A stretch of 64,000 bases of DNA from positions 1,240,001 to 1,304,000 of the forward strand of contig NC_051108.1 of the NCBI RefSeq assembly GCF_901709675.1, given 5' to 3'. A program made the translations under genes and the position numbers. This stretch comes from Syngnathus acus (lineage: Eukaryota; Chordata; Actinopteri; Syngnathiformes; Syngnathidae). Shown here in pieces: positions 55,477-64,000 of this stretch. Under the pieces are notes generated by a model. It saw only the letters and a program-made list of their open reading frames with translations. It searched no databases and was not told the DNA's origin. Positions within the stretch are counted from its first letter, which is position 1. Each line of letters opens with the position of its first letter.

Positions 55477-57360
55477 TTAATGAGTCGAGATCTTGACGGA
55501 CGCATAGGTCACCAGGTCTTCTGCCTCTTGACGGACCTGCACCGCCGCAAAAATATTTAGGGATGCAAAAACATTAAAGTATGAGGGAATGATTAAGTTC
55601 GGGAGGACTGGCCTGTGTTTTGGCGACGTCGTCCTCCTTGGTCGTCTTCTTCTTTTTGACGCTAACAGTAGCGTAGGTCAAGCTGTTCTCTTCTGGCGAC
55701 CCATCCTTTTAAAATAAAAACTAACTCAGTGATTTTTTTAAGAATGCAACCCAACTGTGGATTTAACTTTACGGGCGAGGAAGTGTCAGGTGATGACGAC
55801 AACGCAAGGCAGTGATGTTGTGGTCAAAATAATTATAAAAAAAAAGTCTCACTTTGTGCTTGGTGTCCTCCATCTTGTGGTTGTAATTGACGCTGGCGTA
55901 CATGGCGTTGTCTTCCTGCTGGGCAACCACAGAATGTCCCGTTTCAGTTGGCTGGGTGGTTTTCAGTAAGTCAAAAGGAGCTGAAAAAAACAAACAAAAA
56001 ACTTACATGTTTGGGCAAATCTGGAGAGAAAAAATAAAAGGGAACATTAGCAACGATGAGTCATCAGAAAGCATGACTTCATACACGCGACGTTGGTACC
56101 GTGGTCCGCGTCCCTTCTTGACTTTTTTCTGATGAGGATGACGACCACAAGGATGACGAGCAACATCAAGACGGCGACGGCCGCCCCGATGATGATGAAG
56201 AGCATGTTGCGGTCCGGCGGCGGCCGGTTGTCCCTGGGACCTCCTGCGTCCACCTCCGTGGTGTCCCTGGGACCTCCTGCGTCCACCTCCGTGAACACGG
56301 CCGTGTACTGGACCTGAACCTCGTTTCTGTCCACGTATTGGCACGTGTACTTGCTCTCGCGGCCGACAGGACGCACCTCGAGAAAGGAGACGCAGTGATT
56401 CGACTCAGGGCGAAGCGGCGGAAGCGGCTCGTCTCGCTCGTTCATCCAACGGAGACCTCCTTCCCGGCATCTACAGTCGTTTGCTGGCCAGCAGGCCAGA
56501 GAACACTCCAGAACCACGTGACCATCTCTCATCGGATCAGAATCCTGAGGAGACGACGGCTTCACTGCAAGGAAGAAGGCGACAAGTGAGACAAGGTAAT
56601 GACGGTATCGGATCAGGCGACTCACCCGTCATCACAGTCAGCACAAAGTTGAAATCGTACTGTCCGCCTTGTTTGCATGTAAAGTAACCGACGTCCTCCG
56701 CCGTCACCCGCTTAATGAGCAGCGAGCAGTCGGCCTTCAGGCTGAGGCGTTGACTTCTGGGCGAGCTGCTCAGCACTCGGCCGTCTCGCACTTCAGTACT
56801 TGTTGAGCTCTGGTCCCGACTGTACAGCCAGTTTAAGCCAGCGCACGACGTCCGCACGCAAGGCAGGGTGACCTCGTCTCCGGCCTTGGCGAAGATTTCT
56901 GTGGAATAGCAGCTAGCCACTGCAAGACACCACACAAGGGGAAACAACAAGATACGTTACAGTAGCCTCATTGTTTGCACACCCCTAGCTCACTCGCTAT
57001 GGATTGTGGCGTTCCCCAGGGCTCCATTTTAGATCCACCACTTTTTAGTTTGAACATGCTGTCACCCGGTGGCATCATCAGTAAACCCCCATTTTCTTTC
57101 TCATACACGCAAAAATGACCAGATTTGGAGTTTTTTAAAAACTTTTTTGGGGGGGATGGTAGACAGTTCCACCCGGACAATATGCATAGCAAACGGGTCA
57201 TTGTTGTTCCCGTCATGTTGCATGAGCTGAGCGTCAAAGATGTGAAAGTGGAGCTTCCTGTTAGCAAACGCCCGTAACACCATTTCTGTAGAGATGAATT
57301 CAAAAGTCACTCACCTTCAAATTGGAGTAGAAAAATTAGAAATAAATCCCGAATGATCAT
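55477..57360 (-). CDS. Two-Ig-domain receptor with ITIM-like tail, copy 1
   Basis: Six minus-strand exons: 57360-57315, 56919-56626, 56564-56100, 55980-55853, 55705-55613, 55536-55477; 361 residues. The signal peptide is MIIRDLFLIFLLQFE. A V-like Ig domain follows (Cys in VTLPC and YFTC, with WLYS), then a second Ig-like domain with many Cys (ECSLACWPANDCRC..YTCQY). A stalk has a 12-residue EVDAGGPRD repeat twice, then comes a membrane helix (LFIIIGAAVAVLMLLVILVV) and a basic stop-transfer KKSRR. The tail has three Tyr motifs of ITIM type: MYASV, LTYATV and VTYASV. This suggests an inhibitory immune-cell surface receptor; the specific family is not recognised. The last intron needs a GC donor; if it is not spliced the protein ends slightly earlier, after LNHSLIL. 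The last two exons are the least certain. Confidence 0.72.
57001..57080 (+). mobile_element. LINE reverse-transcriptase fragment (receptor copy 1)
   Basis: The plus frame reads DCGVPQGSILDPPLFSLNML, the RT active-domain GVPQGS..LF block of a non-LTR retrotransposon, in intron 1 and antisense to the receptor gene. The same fragment lies in copy 2 at 59518-59597, so insertion came before the duplication. Confidence 0.65.
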
Positions 57361-57812
57361 CTTCAGGGAGCAAGTTGAGCTTTTGGTCCATGTCATTCTT
57401 TTGCCTTTGTGGTGACTTGTTGAAAATGGGGGCGGTCCATCCCTCCACACACGCACACACATTTGCATCAGTCAGGTTGCTTCCGCATTCATCCTTTTAT
57501 AGGAAACTTATTTCACAAGTGAGCTGGCTGAGCAGTGGCGCCAGTTCTTCAATTTTGTTTATCGCAGCACGATGTCATGTCATGTCAAAAGAAGAAGTGA
57601 AAAAAGAAGGAAAAAAAGAAAAAAACGGTTTTTTTGCAACCCGTATTTGACCTTTTTGTCAGATTGCAATAGACACGAAGACATTGACCATGATGTCATC
57701 TCCACTTTAATGCTAGCGCCACCACGAGGACTCATTTGGAATAAGCAGTCGACAGGCAACAAAATAAAATTGATCTTGTGCCACAGAGTTGTTTTTTTAA
57801 ACAAAAAAAAAC

Positions 57813-57918
57813 CTGCGCCGAGGTGTTGAGGAGTCCGGACGAGGTTCCCTCCGATTCCGGGTAGGTGATCGCCACACCAAACTCGAAGCCCACGGGAAGA
57901 TACCCCGTCATGAAGAAG
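57813..57918 (-). pseudogene. Orphan copy of flvcr1 exon 7
   Basis: Copies flvcr1 exon 7 (61948-61843) base for base apart from a few changes, with its splice sites. It reads [15 protein letters not shown] then AITYP, where the gene has EITYP. No other flvcr1 exon is next to it. It marks the right-hand end of the first unit of the tandem duplication: flvcr1-like sequence runs on to about 57935 and then switches to vash2-intron sequence. Confidence 0.92.
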
Positions 57919-57935
57919 CTACAAAACACGAGCGA

Positions 57936-58310
57936 GCGAGAAAGAACGCCGCTGAGGGACACGAAACGAAACATTGTCACCGCTGCAAAGGTTCCAGAGC
58001 TGCAGCTCAAGCAAGGTCACTTGTTTGATATGGATCATGTGTTGAGTGGGAAAACAATGTGATGGTTCTTCTTGTCTTGGACACATGAAAAGGATCAAAA
58101 CTTCAAAATAAGACAATAATCAACGAGCTAAATGTGTTGGAAGGGTGTGGATTGGACGGCGGATTTTTGTTTTTCCCTTGTTGTTGTTCCCTTTGTTGAT
58201 GGAGCATCTCACCTTGGGCAGGTAGGCGGCGTTGCGTATGGTGTCCACCATCCCCTTGCCCTCGGGGTGCACGGCGGCCACGTGGGCCCACATCCTCTCC
58301 CAGGTGGGCG
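57936..58310 (-). pseudogene. Truncated copy of vash2 exon 1 / intron 1
   Basis: Nearly identical to 50022-50396. It includes the 3' part of vash2 exon 1 ([24 protein letters not shown]), its GTGAGA donor and part of intron 1. The N-terminal half of exon 1 is missing, so no vasohibin can be made. At 58310 it switches to P450 sequence. Confidence 0.92.
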
Positions 58311-58625
58311 AGACGCAGAGGCTGGCCGACATCATTCCCATGTCGCTCCATGTCACCTTCCGGGGTTACTTCATCAAGAAGGTCAGTCAGCAACAATGAC
58401 GATGCTCACGTTGCCAAAAAAAAACAACCAAAAAAAACCATTGTTCCCCCCGAATTTAATTCTTTACTTTTACAACTTCATTTGTTCTGGAATCAAAAGT
58501 CCATAAATCCAATCACATGCGGGTTCAAAGATCACTTGTTGTGGTATTTGCGTTAAACATCAAACATGATCTGAGTGCCGGGGATTCAGTTGCTCACATT
58601 TATCTAAAGAATAACGAATAACGTG
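58311..58625 (+). pseudogene. Fragments of cyp2k-like exon 7 and 3' flank
   Basis: 58311-58383 copies the end of P450 exon 7 ([13 protein letters not shown], then [10 protein letters not shown]) with an internal loss of ~25 bases that shifts the frame. A little of intron 7 follows. From about 58450 the sequence continues as the 3' flank of the P450 gene (equivalent to 55222-55390). Exon 8, exon 9 and all upstream exons are absent. Confidence 0.9.
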
Positions 58626-59876
58626 GTCCGCGTCCCTTCTTGACTTTGTTCTGACGAGGATGACGACCACAAGGATGACGAGCAACATCAAGACGGCGAT
58701 GGCCGCCCTGTTGACGATGAAGAGCGTGTTGCGGTCCGGCGGTGGCCGGGTGTCCCTGGGACCTCCTGCGTCCATCTCCGTGGTGTCCCTGGGACCTCCT
58801 GCGTCCACCTCCGTGAACACGGCCGTGTACTGGGCCTGGACCTGGACGTGGTTTTCGTCCACGTATTGGCACGTGTACTTGCTCTCGCGGCCGACAGGAA
58901 GCACCTCGAGAAAGGAGACGCAGTGATTCGACTCAGTGCGAAGCGGCGGAAGCGGCTCGTCTCGCTCGTTCATCCAACGGAGACCTCCTTCCCGGCATCT
59001 ACAGTCGTTTGCTGGCCAGCAGGCCAGAGAACACTCCAGAACCACGTGACCATCTCTCATCGGATCAGAGTCCTGAGGAGACGACGGCTTCACTGCAAGG
59101 AAGAAGGCGACAAGTGAGACAAGGTGATGACGGTATCGGATCAGGCGACTCACCTGTCATCACAGTAAGCACAAAAATGAAATCGGACTGTCCGCCTTCG
59201 CATATAAAAAAACCGGCGTCCTCCGCCGTCACCCGCTTAATGAGCAGCGAGCAGTCGGCCTTCAGGCTGAGGCGTTGACTTCTGGGCGAGCTGCTCAGCA
59301 CTCGGCCGTCTCGCACTTCAGTACTTGTTGAGCTCCGGTCCCGACTGTACAGCCATTCTAAACCAGCGCACGACGTCCACACGCAAGGCAGGGTGACCTC
59401 GTCTCCGGCCTTGGCGAAGAATTGGCAGCTAGCCACTGCAAGACACCACACAAGGGGAAACAACAAGATACGTTACAGTAGCCTCATTGTTTGCACACCC
59501 CTAGCTCACTCGCCATGGATTGTGGCGTTCCCCAGGGCTCCATTTTAGATCCACCACTTTTTAGTTTGAACATGCTGTCACCCGGTGGCATCATCAGTAA
59601 ACCCCCATTTTCTTTCTCATACACGCAAAAATGACCAGATTTGGAGTTTTTTTAAAACTTTTTTTGGGGGGATGGTAGACAGTTGCACTCGGACAATATG
59701 CATAGCAAACGGGTCATTGTTGTTCCCGTCATGTTGCATGAGCTGAGCGTCAAAGATGTGATAGTGGAGCTTCCTGTTAGCAAACGCCCGTAACACCATT
59801 TCTGTAGAGATGAATTCAAAAGTCACTCACCTTCAAATTGGAGTAGAAAAATTAGAAATAAATCCCGAATGATCAT
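58560..59876 (-). CDS. Two-Ig-domain receptor, copy 2 without ITIM tail
   Basis: Three minus-strand exons: 59876-59831, 59435-59154, 59092-58560; 286 residues. The signal peptide, both Ig domains, the duplicated DAGGPRD stalk and the membrane helix (AIAVLMLLVILVVVILV) closely match copy 1. The N-terminus of the first domain is four residues shorter and the Cys framework is kept. After RRDADH the gene runs out of receptor sequence. It reads about 20 residues of former P450 3'-flanking DNA before TGA at 58562-58560. All three Tyr-based motifs are therefore lost. It could be a decoy or ligand-binding form, or a decaying copy; exons 1-3 show no frame damage. Confidence 0.72.
59518..59597 (+). mobile_element. 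LINE reverse-transcriptase fragment (receptor copy 2)
   Basis: Duplicate of the fragment at 57001-57080 (GVPQGSILDPPLF), again in intron 1 and antisense to the receptor gene. Confidence 0.65.
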
Positions 59877-60299
59877 CTTCAGGGAGCAAGTTGAGCTTTT
59901 GGTCCATGTCATTCTTTTGCCTTTGTGGTGACTTGTTGAAAATGGGGGCGGTCCATCCCTCCACACACGCACACACATTTGCATCAGTCAGGTTGCATCC
60001 GCATTCATCCTTTTATCAGAAACTTATTTCACAAGTGAGCTGGCTGAGCATTGGCGCCAGTTCTTCAATTTTGTTTATCGCAGCACGATCATGTCATGTC
60101 ATGTCATGTCAAAAGAAGAAGTGAAAAAAGAAGAAAAAACGAAAAAACGTTTTTTTTGCAACCCGTATTTGAAGTTTTTGTCAGATTGCAATAGACACGA
60201 AGACATTGACCATGATGTCATCTCCACTTTAATGCTAGCGCCACCACGAGGACTCATTTGGAATAAGCAGTCGACAGGCAACAAAATGAAATTGATCTT

Positions 60300-60958
60300 G
60301 TGCTTAATAAATGTCAGGAGTTTTTTTTTTTGCTGTCTGCTGCTATTTTTAACATGTCAATTTTAAACATGTAACCTAAATAAACCCAATAAGCAAAGTG
60401 TAACATGACCATAAATTGCGTTTGTATACTTTTTACTCACTTAATCCTGAAATATTCTTCTAATAGCAAAATAAATAAAGGAGTCACAAAAGTAAAATGA
60501 ATATGCTCCATAGAATTCTGCAAAAAAAGCCTGCATATTAATGTGCAAAAGCATGAGAACGTCGATATTTCTAATAAAAAAATAACTATTCATCAACAAA
60601 TAAATGTTTGAATTCATCATTAAAGGTAAAAAAGGAAACTGTATTAAAAAAGCAGCAGAAAACGTCATCATGCTGTACTCTGAGTGACCACAAGATGGCG
60701 CGCTACACTTGTCTCACGCAAACACACACACACTGAGCAAAGTATAAAAAGTTGTGCGTCGCTTTTGTGCACCTTGACTGTGTGTATGAAAAGTCTTGTC
60801 CGTCCGACGCCGTCCTTCATCCAAAAAAACAACCGAAGGGCGTGATGCATTCAAGTAAAGTCAGGAAAAGTCAGCGCTGGCGCAACCGCTCACTAACCGT
60901 CCATCAGGCGTCCCCCAAAAAAAGAATTCCCAGGTTGCCTTTTGCGTGGATGTCCTGG
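60300..60958. other. AT-rich spacer, flvcr1 3' flank
   Basis: No gene was recognised. It includes a short CA run near 60721-60733, and probably holds the flvcr1 3' UTR (minus strand), though no clear AATAAA was found on that strand. Confidence 0.4.
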
Positions 60959-63890
60959 CTACAAGGACGTTTCTCTGGCAAAGTTGAAAGAAGGTTCCAC
61001 CTTCAGCTTTTCCTCTGCAGGAAGCTGAAAAACACAAAGACACATTCTAGAAAAGTGACTTTTGAATGTAAGGCAAAATAAAATAAAAAATCACCATCCA
61101 AGTCATTGTAACAGCTGATTAAAGCTAGAAATAATTTTTTTCCTCTCAAGACTCAGAATAAGAAAAAAAACCCAGAGGTGTTCTTTCGAACCAAATGATG
61201 AAGTTGTTGTGTCTGAAGAGGACCACGAGAGCACATCAAGCTCAAGACTAACGACCTCGGACCAGCCCTTCCACAGCCAGACGACAAACAAAGCACAAAG
61301 TCTCCGGCGCCATCTTAAGGTTGCATCCTGGGAAACGCGCTAGCTGGAATGTTCACACAAATGCCACAACGGTGATTCTTTTTTTTTACTGTTAAACTTT
61401 TGGACTCTAGCAAGAACGCACCGATCATTTTCTCATTCCTCAAGGCGGAGGGAAATTTTAAAAATGAAGGCCCAATTGATAATCAAACAGTCGAGCATTT
61501 GAAATCTTCCGAGAACTTACCGCCTGTTGCTCTTTGCCGGTCGCCCCGATGTTGACGTTGTGTCGTTTCAGGTCCGATTTGATGAAGGCTGGAATGAAGA
61601 CGTTCGTATGAGTGACACGCAGACGTGCAAATACGCACGCACGGCGACATGTTACCGGTGAGAATTAATCCCAATAAAATCCAGGCGCAGAGGAAAATGT
61701 TGCCCGGTAGCGGGTCGGCATAATCCGTAGTCAGTTTTCCTTGAATCAGCGTGAAAAGGATCCCGAATATCTGCGCACACGACATTAGCACCTTTTTGAA
61801 GTCAACCACAGAGTTGTTGTTTTTTTTTTAAACAAAACAAACCTGCGCTGAGGTGTTGAGGAGTCCGGACGAGGTTCCCTCCGATTCCGGGTAGGTGATC
61901 TCCACACCAAACTCGAAGCCCACGGGAAGATACCCCGTCATGAAGAAGCTACAAAACACGAGCCGGTTCACCGGATGTGGATGAGACTTTGGAGCAAATT
62001 TGCGTGATGACCAACCCGAGTAGGCCTCCCGTGAAGAAGACCACGTAGATGTTGTTGAGGTCCAGCGTGAAGGTGAAGATCAGCATGCTGATCAAGGTCA
62101 GGCAGTTCACCAGCAGCGTGGTCATCCTGCGTGCATCCAAAGCAACCCATGTCATTCTCGGGCGATTTAAATGCGTGCGGGGACGGGACCCACTTGAAGG
62201 TCTTGGTGTGGTCCAACCACAGGCCACAGAGGATGGAGCCCACCATGCCAGCCACCACCAAGGTCAGCCCGATCCTTCCTGCGTTCAACTCTTCATTCTG
62301 ACCAACGCAGAAAATCAGAACGTTCAAAATGCTGGAATTTTTTTTTCAGTTTCCAAAGTTACCTCATAGCAGGCCATGATCATCTGGTTGAGGATGGTGG
62401 ACACCGAGTAGAAGCAGCCCGTGGTTATACCTGTAGAAGAAGCCTTATTTGAAAGCATTCTGAAAACGCCGTGCATATTTTCCTAACGGCGCTAGCAAAG
62501 GAATGTTTGAAACACACTGCCGGCTGACCGTAGCTGATGAGCAGCAGGATGAAGGCTTTGTTCTTCATCAGGTTGACGATGGAGCGGCGGTACGAGTAGT
62601 CCTCGGGGGGGCCGACGGGCAGGACGGCCTGGGCCTGGCTGGGCGGCAGCGGCGGACGGTCTTTCATCACTGCCACACACAAAAGCATTCTCTTATTCGC
62701 TAGCGCCGTTTTGTCTGTCGGTCTTTTTGCAGTCTTCGGGGAAGAGTGCCAGACTGAATGTGGCGGGGATGACTGAAATTATTTTGTATACAGAGCCGTG
62801 TCGGAAAGAAGTGAAAACCAGGAGAACCGGAAGAGCGAGTATTATTAACGCAAGATCAAATCTCCTCGTCTACAAGTGCAACTACAGTGCTTGGCTGATT
62901 TATTGTGTTATTTGTTCCTTTTCCAAAGGAAAGGAACGTTTGCAAAAATGAATACTGGTTGTGAGCGTGTGCACGCGCACCTATGATGGTGAGGATGAAG
63001 AGGGCGGTGGAGACGGCGGCGGTGCCGTAGAACATGACGCTGATGTTGTGTGCCACCAGCTCCACGTCACTGGGCGTGTTCGGAACCAACACGGGAGGCA
63101 ACAGGAATCCGATGGCCACGCCCAACTATGCAAAACAAACACATGCAACTTTTTTTTTTTTTTTTTTAAATCAGGTGACTGAAACGGCCAGAAACGAGCG
63201 CATGCCCGCCGATCCTTTGGACTCGCTCACCTGGTTGCCCAGCACGGCAGTGGCGCAGGCGGTGGACACCTCCTTGGGTCCGAACCAGACGGAGGCGACT
63301 CGCGAGGGCAGGCCGAGGATGAAGACCTGCGCCACGGAGCACACCAGCTGCGCCACCATGGTGAGCGGGTAGAGATCGCGGCCCACGCTGGCGCACTTGA
63401 GCCAGGCGCCGGCGCAGTTGAGGCCGGCGCCCAGCAGCGCGGTGAGGCGCAAGCCGCGGCGGTCCAGAAGCCAGGTGGCCGGGAAGATGAGCGGCACGTA
63501 GACCAGCATGTAGACGATGGACAGCCAATCCACCTTGTCATTGCTCACCCGGTAGAAGTGCGTGAACACGTTGGCCACGATCCCGTACTGGATCCACTGG
63601 AACGCGTTGATGAGTGAGTACAGACTGAACACGGCCAGAACCGCGAACCGCTGCCAGTAGAGCTTGGTTTCCGCGCGAACCGTTTCCTCGTCCTCATTTT
63701 TCTCCTTCATCGGCTGGTTTTCTCCGTCAGGTAGCATCGCGTCGCGTTCGTCCGCAACCTCCTCCGCATCCCCGGCGCCGCGGGACCCGAGGCTGGCTTG
63801 GAGCGCCTCCTCCTCCAGCTTGGTGATGCGGTCAGGTGGAGAGGCGGCATCCGCGGCCACGTGCTCGTGTGCCAGCTCCGCCGCCACCAT
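60959..63890 (-). CDS. flvcr1: FLVCR1 (SLC49A1) haem/choline transporter
   Basis: Ten minus-strand exons: 63890-63231, 63125-62981, 62669-62529, 62430-62363, 62297-62194, 62126-62016, 61948-61843, 61770-61656, 61588-61521, 61024-60959; 527 residues, against 555 in human. It is a 12-helix major facilitator; FLVCR1 is known as a plasma-membrane haem exporter and choline/ethanolamine transporter. An acidic cytosolic N-terminus of ~85 residues precedes helix 1 ([18 protein letters not shown]). The conserved MFS loop is LLDRRGLR, and [12 protein letters not shown] lies in helix 4-5. [13 protein letters not shown] and the final ALPAEEK..L match FLVCR1 rather than FLVCR2. The last exon was found from its acceptor, phase and tail similarity. 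Exon 7 has a duplicate at 57813-57918. The gene lies near vash2 and angel2, as in human. The viral-receptor name comes from work in cats; this is a host gene. Confidence 0.95.
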
Positions 63891-64000
63891 TGCATCTATT
63901 TGCTTTCGTTCTTCTTTTTTTTTTTTTTTTTTTTTTTTAGATTAAATCAACAGGAAGCGGCGTGCTTCCTTGTCGCGACGGTACATCGAGTGAGCCGACA
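63891..64000 (-). promoter_or_regulatory. flvcr1 5' UTR / promoter-proximal region
   Basis: Directly upstream of the flvcr1 ATG. It contains a T24 tract (63916-63939; A-rich in the transcript) and an out-of-frame ATG five bases before the main start. The true transcription start may lie outside the window. Confidence 0.4.

Larger units (their letters stand above)
49990..61965. repeat. Scrambled tandem segmental duplication
   Basis: The stretch 57936-60300 repeats, in the same order and orientation, pieces of 50022-57780 (vash2, P450, receptor) with large deletions. The piece just before it (57805-57935) repeats flvcr1 at 61835-61965. This is the pattern of one tandem duplication with ends in vash2 intron 1 and in flvcr1 intron 6, followed by loss of different parts from each unit. 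The junction is at CACGAG/CGAGCGAGAAAGAACGCC. Confidence 0.9.

Noticed and set aside
56537-56950. Receptor starting at 56950 (MLFPLVWCLAVASC) as signal peptide
   Set aside because: That start is TTG inside the intron acceptor tract; a real ATG signal-peptide exon lies at 57360-57315 with correct phase.
57101-57310. Minus frame of ~69 codons in receptor intron 1, kept in both copies
   Set aside because: Kept because the duplication is recent; it follows the exon 1 donor directly, no exon phase fits the receptor, and the protein is not recognised.
60752-61081. Plus frame of 109 codons near flvcr1 3' end
   Set aside because: Antisense to the flvcr1 last exon and rich in Lys/Arg/Ser by composition; no similarity.

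Overview
The window is nuclear DNA of a vertebrate, almost certainly a teleost fish. Genes are split into many exons by very short GT-AG introns (often 60-110 bp), CA/GT microsatellites are abundant, and there are vertebrate-type telomeric hexamers, a Pol III tRNA gene and tRNA-derived repeats. The proteins match vertebrate families, including a CYP2K-like P450, a subfamily best known from fish. No prokaryotic or viral gene set was seen. The species cannot be named from this alone.

Left part (1-30 kb): the tail of a C2H2 zinc-finger gene, a pnrc1-like gene, and complete plus-strand genes for btbd9, zfand3 and galnt14 (15 coding exons over 16 kb). btbd9 and zfand3 are also neighbours in human, so the start of the window keeps an old gene order. 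Between the genes lie microsatellites, a LINE reverse-transcriptase scrap and a tRNA-like repeat scrap.

Middle part (30-46 kb): three tandem minus-strand genes of the LRAT/PLAAT thiol acyltransferase family, then tRNA-derived repeats and a 0.8 kb T/G-rich minisatellite, then angel2 (plus). Between angel2 and vash2 sit three abutting tandem arrays: a 235-bp satellite carrying a 35-bp-arm palindrome, 1.7 kb of telomere-like hexamers, and three 157-bp units each with an antisense tRNA-Glu-like pseudogene.

Right part (46-64 kb): vash2 (minus) with two introns that look U12-type and a plus-strand tRNA-Thr inside one of them; a cyp2k-like P450 (plus); a two-Ig-domain receptor with ITIM-like tail motifs (minus); a scrambled tandem duplication that fused pieces of flvcr1, vash2, cyp2k and the receptor gene; a second, tail-less receptor copy; and flvcr1 (minus). 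angel2, vash2 and flvcr1 also lie close together in human (1q32.3), so the arrays and the receptor/P450 duplication sit inside an otherwise conserved block.

The genes are not one pathway. They cover synaptic/iron-linked BTB-Kelch-like biology (btbd9), mucin-type O-glycosylation (galnt14), RNA 3' processing/decay (angel2), tubulin detyrosination (vash2), haem/choline transport (flvcr1), lipid acyl transfer and xenobiotic oxidation. The novelty lies in the repeat arrays, the chimeric duplication and the immune-receptor pair. Exon borders were placed by eye from splice sites and remembered family sequences; coding lengths sum to whole codons in every model given.
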